Part shown: in pieces, positions 1 through 6,949 of the stretch
How positions within the stretch are numbered: position 1 is the first letter of the stretch
Layout: the number at the start of each line of letters is the position of its first letter
Origin: JAKPCT01 sp029553165
GTDB taxonomy: Bacteria; Bacillota; UBA4882; UBA8346
DNA: 25,651 nt
NCBI GenBank assembly: GCA_035359995.1
Contig: DAORZT010000042.1
Coordinates: forward strand, 1-25,651
Direction: 5' to 3'
The notes under the pieces: generated by a model
Told to the model about the DNA's origin: nothing
The model's database searches: none
Seen by the model: only the letters and a program-made list of their open reading frames with translations
Made by a program: the position numbers and the translations under genes

Positions 1-114
1 TTAACTGCCGGTTACCAAGCGGAAAATGATTTTGCGAAAAAATCTTGACGGTACCGTATAAAACAAAAATTTAAAACGTAAGTGTTTATATTTATTGCTG
101 GCTTTTAAGAAAAA
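1..114. other. AT-rich intergenic edge, nothing firm
   Basis: No convincing gene is seen on either strand. The only structure is a 10-bp palindrome ACGGTACCGT at 48-57 beside a TTGACG hexamer. No -10 box sits at proper distance from that hexamer, so I do not call a promoter. Confidence 0.4.
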
Positions 115-232
115 GAGCAAAAAAAACCTGCTAATATGCAGGAATGGGTTGAGTATATATTAAAAAGAGGTCAAAACCAAAACTTATTTTCATACTTAAT
201 TATAATAGTTAATTGTGAAGAAAATATGAAAT
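115..232 (-). repeat. Direct repeat copy 1 (sRNA-like module)
   Basis: This ~118-bp block recurs, diverged, at 270-389. Read on the minus strand it has a 5' imperfect hairpin (about 188-219), a linker containing GACCTCTTTTT, and a hairpin CCTGC/GCAGG (127-142) followed by eight T, which is an intrinsic terminator. The upstream hairpin keeps its pairing relative to copy 2 partly through G-T pairs, as expected if RNA structure is conserved. I do not see a good -35 box at the position equivalent to the one for copy 2, so independent transcription is uncertain. Confidence 0.6.
127..142 (-). terminator. Intrinsic terminator, minus strand (copy 1)
   Basis: On the minus strand a 5-bp stem CCTGC/GCAGG with a 6-nt loop is followed directly by TTTTTTTT (119-126). 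The stem is short but GC-rich for this region, and the same structure is kept in the second repeat copy. Confidence 0.6.
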
Positions 233-269
233 GTAAAAGAATACTTTTTGTTATATAATTAAGATCTAA

Positions 270-389
270 GAACAAAAAAAACCTGCCATATTTGCAGGAA
301 TGGGATTAGGTATATATCAAAAAGGAGGTCAAAATCAAAACTTATTTTCATATTTAATATAACAATTAAATATGAAGAAAATATGAAAT
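270..389 (-). repeat. Direct repeat copy 2 (sRNA-like module)
   Basis: Second copy of the repeat at 115-232. On the minus strand it gives a perfect 12-bp hairpin (stem 347-358 with 365-376, 6-nt loop), a linker holding GACCTCCTTTTTG, which resembles the anti-Shine-Dalgarno end of 16S rRNA, and a terminator hairpin CCTGC/GCAGG (282-298) followed by a run of T. No minus-strand gene lies upstream that this terminator could serve, so a short RNA of about 100 nt is the simplest reading. It is not a family I recognise. Confidence 0.6.
282..298 (-). terminator. Intrinsic terminator, minus strand (copy 2)
   Basis: On the minus strand a 5-bp stem CCTGC/GCAGG with a 7-nt loop is followed by a run of eight T (274-281). 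The loop differs from copy 1 while the stem and T-run are unchanged. Confidence 0.6.
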
Positions 390-408
390 TAATAGACTGA
401 AATGTTAA
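380..408 (-). promoter_or_regulatory. Candidate promoter for minus-strand repeat RNA
   Basis: On the minus strand, TTAACA (403-408, 5 of 6 to consensus) is separated by 17 bp from CATATT (380-385, 4 of 6). Transcription would begin near 373, at the edge of the 5' hairpin, and stop at the terminator near 274-282. This is a pattern match only. Confidence 0.4.
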
Positions 409-438
409 AATTATGAAAACAGATAAGCGCTTTTAATA

Positions 439-467
439 TTGCTGATTGGGAATAAGAGTAGTACGAT
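439..467 (+). promoter_or_regulatory. Candidate promoter of the two-component operon
   Basis: TTGCTG (439-444), a 17-bp spacer and TACGAT (462-467) form a weak sigma-A type match. A start near 475 would exclude the GTG at 474 and favour ATG 504 as the start of the response regulator gene. Confidence 0.3.
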
Positions 468-503
468 GATGATGTGAAATTAATTAAGAAATTGGGGTTA
501 TTG

Positions 504-1199
504 ATGAAGAATGTAAAAATTTTAGTTGTTGATGATGAGCCAAAGATCTTGGAAGCAGTGCGATCATATTTAGAAAAAAATGAGTACCAGGTATATATGG
601 CTACTGATGGAGAAGAAGCACTGAAAGTCTTTAATACCGTATATCCGTCATTGGTGATCCTGGACCTGATGCTTCCTAAAATTTCCGGGGAAGAAGTATG
701 TCAAAGGTTAAGAAAAATCTCCAGAGTCCCAATAATTATGTTAACAGCGAAGATCACCGAAGAAGAAGTAATCAACGGACTGAAACTGGGTGCTGATGAT
801 TATATTACGAAACCTTTTAGTCCCAGAGAACTGGTGGCAAGGGTTGAAGCACTTATTCGAAGAACAACCCAGGAAGCGGTACCTTTAGCCGAAATTCTGT
901 CATTTAATAGTGGCGAATTGGTTATTAACAGTATCAACCGTGAAGTTACCAAACAGGGTAAGTTGATCGATCTTACTCCAAATGAATACAAACTATTGAT
1001 GACCTTGGTTAAGTACCCGAAGAAAACTTTTACCCGTGAAGAGCTTATTTCAATGGTGCTTGGTGATGATTACGAGGGTTTTGATCGAACGATTGACGCT
1101 CATGTTAAAAATCTGCGTCAAAAAATTGAAACCGATACTAAAGAGCCACGTTATATTTTAACAGTGCATGGAGTTGGCTATAGATTCGGAGGGGAATAA
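504..1199 (+). CDS. OmpR/PhoB-family response regulator
   Basis: A 231-aa DNA-binding response regulator. The N-terminal receiver domain (about 4-115) has the acidic pair DDE at 10-12, phospho-acceptor D54 in LDLMLP, T81 and K103 in TKPF. A winged-helix domain follows (about 135-230), with the typical LTPNEYKLL start and the GVGYRF end. An in-frame GTG at 474 would add ten residues, but ATG 504 starts right at the conserved beta strand and is preferred; neither start has a strong ribosome binding site. The gene ends two bases before the start of the sensor kinase, its likely partner. The stimulus and the target genes cannot be read from sequence. Confidence 0.93.
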   Translation: MKNVKILVVDDEPKILEAVRSYLEKNEYQVYMATDGEEALKVFNTVYPSLVILDLMLPKISGEEVCQRLRKISRVPIIMLTAKITEEEVINGLKLGADDYITKPFSPRELVARVEALIRRTTQEAVPLAEILSFNSGELVINSINREVTKQGKLIDLTPNEYKLLMTLVKYPKKTFTREELISMVLGDDYEGFDRTIDAHVKNLRQKIETDTKEPRYILTVHGVGYRFGGE

Positions 1200-1201
1200 A
1201 T

Positions 1202-2590
1202 GTGATTACACTACGGAAGAAGCTTTCATACTCCTATATGTTGCTGGCATTATTTTGTATCTTATTAATTAGTATTGTGGGCAATCGCTTAATGGAAAAC
1301 CAGTTTTATACTTATATCAAGCATAACAACGATAAAAAGATACAAGAGATCGTTACATTAATTAGGCAAAATCATTCCAGCTCCTCAATCGATTGGGATT
1401 ATCAAGGGATCGAGGAAATTGGATTATTAGCTTTGGAACAGGGATTTATAATTAAAGTGACTGATGATTTAGGAAATGTAATTTGGGATGCAGCCAGTAG
1501 CAGCCGGTTTCAAAAAATACAATCAGATATTACTAATGCTATGAAAGCACGAGCGCTCTTCCCAAAAGGAAGAGTTATTGAAAAAGAATATCCAATAACA
1601 TTTGATTCTAAAACGATTGGGACAATTCATATTAGTAATTATGCCCCGTTTTATACGACTGAAGCAGATATCGCTTTTTTAAATACCCTTAACTTTACAT
1701 TGTTAGGGGTAGCGTTATTTTCATTGATTGCTTCATTATTAGTTGGAACTTATATGGCACAACGGATCAGTAATCCAATTTTGCGTGTTGTAAAGACAGC
1801 AATGTTTTTGGCTGAAGGTAACTTAAAAGCGACCAGTACCGAAAAGACTAATATTAAAGAGATTAATGAATTAATCCAAGCGATCAATTATTTAGCAGAA
1901 TCATTAGAACAGCAGGAAGAACTGCGTAAACGCCTTACCGCTGATGTGGCTCATGAGTTACGCACTCCGTTAGCTGCGATTCGCAGTTATATTGAAGCGA
2001 TGCTGGATGGAGTTTGGACCTTTGATCAGGAACGGCTGAAAAGCTGCCATGAAGAGTTAATGCGTCTGACACGGATGATCAAAGACATTGAGAAGTTATC
2101 CAAATATGAAGGGGAAATAACTCTCAATAAGAGACAATTTAACTTACATGAGGTTGCGCAGCAAATAGTGGCCAACTTTGAACATGAATTTGAAAATAAA
2201 GGAATCGAACTTGCATTTCATGCTGAATACACTGAGATTGTAGCTGATCAGGATAAGTTAAGCCAAGTTATAATTAATTTATTATCCAATGCCTTAAAAT
2301 ATACCAATGAGGGCGGAAGTGTCAAATTAACAATCAGTAAGTTTAATCATTTTGTAGAGATTACTGTTACGGATACCGGAATTGGGATTTCCGAGGACGA
2401 CTTGCCGCATGTATTTGAAAGGTTTTATCGCGCTGATAAGTCGAGGACGCGCTCTACAGGAGGTTCAGGGATCGGTTTAACGATTACCAGAGCAATTGTC
2501 AAGGCTCACGGAGGCAAGATTAAGATCGAAAGTACCGTCGGTGTAGGGACCAAAGTGAATGTAATCTTACCCAAAGTTCATATTTATTAA
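1202..2590 (+). CDS. Membrane sensor histidine kinase
   Basis: A 462-aa kinase that should phosphorylate the response regulator encoded just upstream. It has a transmembrane helix at about 12-28, an extracytoplasmic sensor region of roughly 130 residues with no family I recognise, and a second helix at about 162-183. A HAMP domain (about 184-236) is followed by the H-box AHELRTP with H251, the N-box LLSNALKYT (about 360-368), G1 DTGIGI (391-396) and G2 GSGIGL (421-426). The start is GTG, with GGAGGGG a few bases upstream inside the end of the preceding gene, so translation is probably coupled. Confidence 0.93.
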   Translation: MITLRKKLSYSYMLLALFCILLISIVGNRLMENQFYTYIKHNNDKKIQEIVTLIRQNHSSSSIDWDYQGIEEIGLLALEQGFIIKVTDDLGNVIWDAASSSRFQKIQSDITNAMKARALFPKGRVIEKEYPITFDSKTIGTIHISNYAPFYTTEADIAFLNTLNFTLLGVALFSLIASLLVGTYMAQRISNPILRVVKTAMFLAEGNLKATSTEKTNIKEINELIQAINYLAESLEQQEELRKRLTADVAHELRTPLAAIRSYIEAMLDGVWTFDQERLKSCHEELMRLTRMIKDIEKLSKYEGEITLNKRQFNLHEVAQQIVANFEHEFENKGIELAFHAEYTEIVADQDKLSQVIINLLSNALKYTNEGGSVKLTISKFNHFVEITVTDTGIGISEDDLPHVFERFYRADKSRTRSTGGSGIGLTITRAIVKAHGGKIKIESTVGVGTKVNVILPKVHIY

Positions 2591-2642
2591 AGGTTTAGAA
2601 ATAATTAACTGGTAAATTTGTAAATTCTGTATATAATTAATT

Positions 2643-2654
2643 AGGTGATATAAT
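2643..2654 (+). promoter_or_regulatory. Possible extended -10 element
   Basis: TGATATAAT contains a consensus -10 box (2649-2654) with a TG one base upstream, the extended -10 form. The -35 region is poor. A start here would leave a very short leader before ATG 2674. Confidence 0.3.
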
Positions 2655-2673
2655 TTCCGGAAGAGGGCAAAGA

Positions 2674-3579
2674 ATGAATAACGTAATGCGAAAAGATCGT
2701 GGCGCAATTAGAGTGATTAAAAATAATTATTTGACGGTTGAGATTGGCCTTCCCGGCCAGTATTATTGTGGTGCTCGCTTTGATTGGACTGGATTTATGA
2801 AACAAATTATCTTAGATGATCAATATAGTTTTGGTACATTCGAATCCCCGATTGATGGAATGGGTAGCGGGGGAGAAGGATTTTGCAATGAATTCGGGAT
2901 CAGAGAACCAATTGGTTATCAAGAAGTAAACCAAAAAGAACAATTCCCCAAATTAGGGATTGGACTGTTAACCAAAGAAGATGATGGTTTTTATGATTTT
3001 ATGCGTTATTACCCAGTCGTTTCATATGAAACTAAAGTTGAATGGGGTACCGATCAGGTTAGATTTATTCAAGCTCCTTTACAATGTAACGGTTATGCGG
3101 TTAATTATGAAAAACAAATTAAACTCGATCACAATCAGGTGATTGTTAGTTATTTATTACATAATGTTGGTTCAAAACCGATTATTACTTCTGAATATTG
3201 TCATAATTTTATCAGTATTAATGACTTTGACATTAATCAGGATTACCTCCTCTCACTTCCTGAAGGCGGTTTACTTCGGGTTGAAACTGAGTCCGATGTT
3301 TTAGAAATGAGTGAATCGGCAATTACATGGCGTTATTCGCCGGACATTGAGTTTTATGCTTCTGTTGACAGACCATGGGTCGGAACAGGGCGCGGTTGGG
3401 ATCTGTATCATTCCGGTTCCAAAACCGGGGTGAAAGAGACAGTTGATTTTGAGCCGATTAGTTTTGCAGTTTGGGGAAGTCCTTTTGTAGTAAGCCCGGA
3501 GATCTTTATCAATATTGAATTAGAGCCTGGTGAAACACAGCACTGGACTCGGATTTTTGAGTTTTATCATAATAACTAA
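2674..3579 (+). CDS. Galactose-mutarotase-like hypothetical protein
   Basis: A 301-aa soluble protein. The N-terminal pattern GLPGQYYCGARFDWTG (about 26-41) and the even spread of beta-rich segments resemble uncharacterised proteins of the galactose mutarotase-like (carbohydrate-binding) superfamily. That assignment is from recall of the motif and not from a search. Candidate acidic and His residues occur around SEYCHNF (about 173-179). There is no signal peptide. It lies 83 bp after the sensor kinase and may share its transcript. A GAAGAGGG ribosome binding site precedes ATG. A sugar-handling role is inference only. Confidence 0.7.
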   Translation: MNNVMRKDRGAIRVIKNNYLTVEIGLPGQYYCGARFDWTGFMKQIILDDQYSFGTFESPIDGMGSGGEGFCNEFGIREPIGYQEVNQKEQFPKLGIGLLTKEDDGFYDFMRYYPVVSYETKVEWGTDQVRFIQAPLQCNGYAVNYEKQIKLDHNQVIVSYLLHNVGSKPIITSEYCHNFISINDFDINQDYLLSLPEGGLLRVETESDVLEMSESAITWRYSPDIEFYASVDRPWVGTGRGWDLYHSGSKTGVKETVDFEPISFAVWGSPFVVSPEIFINIELEPGETQHWTRIFEFYHNN

Positions 3580-3823
3580 AATTTTAATCATTATGATTGT
3601 GATTGCGCTTGCGCTTTATTTTCAATAACTATGCCGTTGTTTCAATTTATCTAAAGCATTGACGAAAATGGTGGCTAATTACTGAAAATATCTGTTTTAT
3701 TTGGTGCTTCTCTGTTTCTAAGGTTTCTAAGGTTTTCATGTTGGCAGCGCTTAATGTGCTGGTAATGGATTGCATAGTTGTGTTCCGCCGGTCATTTTAT
3801 GTACCCTACTCTGTTCTACCAGG
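3580..3823. other. Convergent intergenic region
   Basis: These 244 bp lie between two gene ends pointing at each other. I find no standard terminator with a T-run for either side. Visible are a short direct repeat TTTCTAAGG (twice around 3715-3735) and a 6-bp stem CAGCGC/GTGCTG near 3746-3762. Confidence 0.4.
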
Positions 3824-4177
3824 TTATCCTCTTGGTTTAAATAATAGTGCTCCAATGAAGCCAAAGATAATCGCTGCTGAGATACCGGCGCTGGTTACCT
3901 CAAAGATCCCTGTTAAAACACCGATCAGGCCATTACGTTGATACTCTGTCATTGCCCCTTTAAATAAAGAATTTCCAAAACTGCTGATGGGGACGGTTGC
4001 ACCGGCTCCGGCAAGTTTAATTAAGGGTTCATATAAACCGAGTCCTCCTAAAACCGCTCCGGTTACAACTAAAATAGTCAGAACATGAGCCGGAGTCAGT
4101 CGGAAAAGGTCCATCATCAATTGCCCAATCATACAGATTCCACCACCAATTAAGAATGCCCAGATAAATTTGTCCAT
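3824..4177 (-). CDS. spoVAE: Stage V sporulation protein AE (SpoVAEb type)
   Basis: A 117-aa membrane protein, the usual length for SpoVAEb. With SpoVAC and SpoVAD it belongs to the apparatus that moves dipicolinic acid into the forespore and releases it at germination, located in the spore inner membrane. The sequence is almost all hydrophobic helices and holds family motifs such as GGGICMIGQ (about 11-19), GAGATVPISSFGNSL and FGFIGAL near the C-terminus. It is paralogous to SpoVAC: both share the G-ICTIGQ and GAGT-VPITGFANS type motifs. ATG follows GGGGGTC by 6 bases, and it is the last gene of the operon, 15 bp after spoVAD. Confidence 0.93.
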   Translation of the reverse strand: MDKFIWAFLIGGGICMIGQLMMDLFRLTPAHVLTILVVTGAVLGGLGLYEPLIKLAGAGATVPISSFGNSLFKGAMTEYQRNGLIGVLTGIFEVTSAGISAAIIFGFIGALLFKPRG

Positions 4178-4192
4178 ATCTTAGACCCCCTG

Positions 4193-5194
4193 TTATGCTT
4201 CAAAAGCAACTGCATGAGCAATGCAAGGAATACTCTCTTTTTGCTGATAGGAAAGAGGTGAAAGCAGTGCTCCGGTTGCGATTACTAAAACGCGATTCAA
4301 ATTATACTGTTTCATTCGGCGGTAAAAGTGTCCATAGGTAACTGTTGCTGCGCAGGCACAACCGCTGGCCCCGGCAAATACCGGTTGTTCCTTCTTGTAA
4401 ATCAAGACTCCACAATCGGTAAATTTTTCGGATGGAATATTGATACCGTGTTCTTTGAGGAGATCAGCCGCTATCTGGTGTCCAACCTTGCCCAGATCTC
4501 CGGTGGCAATCAGATCGTAGTAGTCAGGACCGCGATTAAAATCCCGGAAATGAGCTTCAATGGTATCAACTGCCGCCGGAGCCATTGCTCCTCCCATATT
4601 GAAGGGATCAGAGATGCCCATATCGACAACTTTTCCAATTGTCGCTCCGATAATCCGGGGTCCGTCACCGTCAGGTGTAATAAAAGCAGCTCCGGCACCG
4701 GTAACTGTCCACTGTGCTGTCGGTGGTTTTTGAGAACCATATTCGGTAGGATAACGGTATTGCTTTTCACAAGCGGCATTATGGCTGGATGTTGCCGCCA
4801 ATGCATTTTTGGCAAATCCGCTATCGACTAACAGTGCTGCTAATGCCAAACCTTCCATTGAGCTGGAACATGCACCATATAAGCCTAAGAAGGGGATCCC
4901 AATAGCTCTTGCGGTGAAGCTGCTTGAGATAATTTGATTTAGTAAATCCCCTGCGAGAAAGAACTGAACATCTTTTTTATTAACATTAGCTTTGTTCAGA
5001 GCTGTCTCGCAAGCTTGTTCAAGCATTTTCTGCTCTGCTTTTTCAAAACTGTTTTGACCAAACCAGATATCTTCATGAAGGATGTCAAAGTCATTTGCCA
5101 GAGCACCTTGAGCTTCAAACGGTCCGCCAATAACCCCAGTTGAACGGACTACCGGTTGCGATTCAAACAGCCAACTTTGAAGACCTTGCAGCAT
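4193..5194 (-). CDS. spoVAD: Stage V sporulation protein AD
   Basis: A 333-aa soluble protein of thiolase-like fold that binds dipicolinic acid in the SpoVA complex. Typical SpoVAD segments are visible: SWLFESQPVVRSTGVIGGPFEAQGAL near the N-terminus in parts, the GLYGACSSSMEGLALAA nucleophile-elbow region (about 105-121), the PTAQWTVTGAGA segment and the C-terminal GHFYRRM. The ATG overlaps the stop of spoVAC as TAATG, so translation is coupled. Length and sequence match the family well. Confidence 0.95.
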   Translation of the reverse strand: MLQGLQSWLFESQPVVRSTGVIGGPFEAQGALANDFDILHEDIWFGQNSFEKAEQKMLEQACETALNKANVNKKDVQFFLAGDLLNQIISSSFTARAIGIPFLGLYGACSSSMEGLALAALLVDSGFAKNALAATSSHNAACEKQYRYPTEYGSQKPPTAQWTVTGAGAAFITPDGDGPRIIGATIGKVVDMGISDPFNMGGAMAPAAVDTIEAHFRDFNRGPDYYDLIATGDLGKVGHQIAADLLKEHGINIPSEKFTDCGVLIYKKEQPVFAGASGCACAATVTYGHFYRRMKQYNLNRVLVIATGALLSPLSYQQKESIPCIAHAVAFEA

Positions 5195-5673
5195 TAGATA
5201 CCACCCAGTGAGTTGATTGTTATCTTTATTAGAGCGACAATAAATGCAGAAACCACTCCAAAAACAATAACAGTGCCTGCTAACTTAAACATCTTTGCGG
5301 TTACGCCTAAGATAAAACCTTCGCTCCGGTGTTCAATCGCCGATGAAACCATTGAATTAGCAAAGCCTGTAATAGGAACAGCAGTGCCGGCTCCTGCCCA
5401 TTGGGCAATTTGATCGTAGATTCCAAAACCGGTTAGGAGGACTGAAAGCATAATCAGTACGGCGACACTGGGATTGCTGGCAGTAACTTCGTCAAAGTTA
5501 AAATAAGTCATAAAAAAAGTCTGCAGAGCTTGGCCAATTGTGCAGATCAATCCGCCTACTAAAAAAGCACGGACGCAATTCCAAAGGACAGGCCGTTTTG
5601 GTTCTCGGGCTTTGGCAAAACGTTGATATTCTTGTTGTGCTGGGGTTAATTTTTGATTTTTTTGAGAAGACAA
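5194..5673 (-). CDS. spoVAC: Stage V sporulation protein AC
   Basis: An integral membrane subunit of the SpoVA dipicolinic acid channel; in Bacillus subtilis SpoVAC is a mechanosensitive channel. The first ~35 residues are polar, then hydrophobic segments follow with motifs VGGLICTIGQALQ, GAGTAVPITGFANSM and FGVVSAFIVALI. Two TTG codons compete as start. The one at 5679 lies only one base from AAGGTG; the one at 5673 has a normal 7-base spacing, so I prefer it (159 aa). It is first in the operon. I searched the upstream region for a sigma-G promoter and found no clear match. Confidence 0.92.
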   Translation of the reverse strand: MSSQKNQKLTPAQQEYQRFAKAREPKRPVLWNCVRAFLVGGLICTIGQALQTFFMTYFNFDEVTASNPSVAVLIMLSVLLTGFGIYDQIAQWAGAGTAVPITGFANSMVSSAIEHRSEGFILGVTAKMFKLAGTVIVFGVVSAFIVALIKITINSLGGI

Positions 5674-5766
5674 TGTCAATCACCTTATCTTAATTCTTTT
5701 TCATGAATTATTATCTAAAAAACGGAGTTGATTAATGAGTGGCAAAATATGTAAAAATGGAATTGG

Positions 5767-5801
5767 TTAATATTTTAAAAAGCAATTTAGCAAAATATTA
5801 A
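5767..5801. repeat. Inverted repeat upstream of DUF421 gene
   Basis: TTAATATTTT (5767-5776) and AAAATATTAA (5792-5801) form a perfect 10-bp inverted repeat with a 15-nt gap. It lies between the divergent spoVAC and DUF421 genes and could be an operator or a weak hairpin. Its all-AT composition lowers the significance. Confidence 0.4.
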
Positions 5802-5830
5802 TAATTTAAATTTGCATAATTTAAATTTGC
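5801..5830. repeat. Perfect 15-bp tandem duplication
   Basis: ATAATTTAAATTTGC occurs twice head to tail, immediately before the ribosome binding site of the DUF421 gene. It may be replication slippage or a repeated binding site in the 5' leader. Confidence 0.8.
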
Positions 5831-5850
5831 GGGATAGTGGAGGTGATAGG

Positions 5851-6564
5851 TTGTCGATTTTTTTAGTGGTTTTCCTGCGGTCAGTAATTGCTTTTGTGGT
5901 GCTGTTGGTGTTGATCCGGTTGATTGGCAAGCAACAGATGGCGGAACTGACTTTTTTTGAGTACATTGTAGGGATCACCATTGGTTCGATTGCGGCGACA
6001 ATTTCGGTACAATTGAATCAGAATACCTTAGCTTCGCTTGTAGGTTTGGCAGTGTGGGCTTTCTTACCGATTTTAATGTCGTATCTCAGTATGCATAATG
6101 TTTGGTTTCGGAAGATAATTGAGGGGGAGGCGACTGTAGTAATCGAAAACGGGAAGATCCTCGAGGAGAACCTTGCAAAGATTCATTTCACAATTGATGA
6201 GTTACTTTTGGAACTCCGTTCGAAAAATATTTTTAAAGTGGCGGATGTGGAATTTGCTTTGATTGAGACCAATGGTAAGCTTAGTGTCCAACTGAAATCA
6301 CAAAAAATGCCGCTTACTCCTGCTGATTTACACCTGGCTACCGAGTATGCCGGGTTACCAACAGTCTTAATTAATGACGGCATTTTGTTGAAAGATGCTT
6401 TAAAGTCGTTGAACCTGACTCAGGCGTGGTTGATGCATCAATTGGCCAAACAGAATATTACTGATGTTCAAGCGGTCTCATTAGCACAGTTAGATACCGT
6501 TGGTAATCTGTACGTTGACTTAAAAGGGGACAATTATTACTATATCATCAACACCGCTAATTAG
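5851..6564 (+). CDS. DUF421 (YetF-type) membrane protein
   Basis: A 237-aa protein of the DUF421/YetF family. Three N-terminal helices (about 3-24, 38-56 and 62-80) flank the family motif LIGKQQMAELTFFEYIVGITIGS, seen around 24-46 in parts. A soluble C-terminal domain follows (about 88-237). The reading frame is open back to a TTG at 5812, but GTGGAGGTGAT at 5837-5847 places the start at TTG 5851. In Bacillota these genes often sit near spore genes and are paired with a DUF4363 gene, as here. The molecular role of the family is poorly defined; a spore membrane role is inferred from context. Confidence 0.88.
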   Translation: MSIFLVVFLRSVIAFVVLLVLIRLIGKQQMAELTFFEYIVGITIGSIAATISVQLNQNTLASLVGLAVWAFLPILMSYLSMHNVWFRKIIEGEATVVIENGKILEENLAKIHFTIDELLLELRSKNIFKVADVEFALIETNGKLSVQLKSQKMPLTPADLHLATEYAGLPTVLINDGILLKDALKSLNLTQAWLMHQLAKQNITDVQAVSLAQLDTVGNLYVDLKGDNYYYIINTAN

Positions 6565-6583
6565 AGTTTTAAGGAGGTCTGTC

Positions 6584-6940
6584 TTGAAGAAAGGAGTATT
6601 ATTATTTAGTTTGGTTTCATTGATGTTTGTTCTTAGTTCTTGTACCTTATTCCGTAGTCATTTAGACAACATTACTAATTTCTCTGTTTATTTACACGCT
6701 ACAGAGGTTAATATTCGGGATGCTGATTGGTCAGCGGCAAAACAAAATCTGGCTAAATCAATGAATGCCTGGCGTGTCATGAAACCATATTTGCAGATTG
6801 ATATTGACCATGACTATGTAAATGATATTGAAGCCGATTTTATTAAACTGAAAGCTAATTTGGAAACCCGTCAAAAGCCGAATTCACTGGAGTATATTCT
6901 CTTAATCCAACATAATTGGAAGAATGCCGGGGCAATGTAG
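6584..6940 (+). CDS. DUF4363-like lipoprotein
   Basis: A 118-aa protein with a lipoprotein signal peptide: a hydrophobic stretch 5-17 and lipobox LSSC, with C20 as the lipidated residue. The rest is helical, with WSAAKQNLAKSMNAWRVMKPYLQ-like spacing and an acidic DIDHDYVNDIE segment (about 66-76), matching my recollection of DUF4363 proteins that accompany DUF421. The start is TTG, 6 bases after AAGGAGGT, and it lies 19 bp after the DUF421 gene, so the two form an operon. Function is unknown; it is expected outside the membrane, tethered next to its partner. Confidence 0.75.
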   Translation: MKKGVLLFSLVSLMFVLSSCTLFRSHLDNITNFSVYLHATEVNIRDADWSAAKQNLAKSMNAWRVMKPYLQIDIDHDYVNDIEADFIKLKANLETRQKPNSLEYILLIQHNWKNAGAM

Positions 6941-6949
6941 TAACAAAGT

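Noticed and set aside
1..60. Possible end of a minus-strand gene at the left edge
   Set aside because: A short open frame exists, but its upstream part is very AT-rich, runs into repeat copy 1 and shows no start signal.
115..389. CRISPR-like or riboswitch interpretation of the repeats
   Set aside because: There are only two diverged ~120-bp copies, with no short repeat-spacer pattern and no match to a riboswitch core that I know.
3738..3941. Plus-strand open frame of 67 codons
   Set aside because: It overlaps the end of spoVAE in antisense, has no ribosome binding site and a composition expected of a shadow frame.
4328..4831. Plus-strand open frame of 167 codons inside spoVAD
   Set aside because: It is antisense to a well-supported gene; the Cys-, Ser- and Gly-rich translation is typical of a shadow frame.
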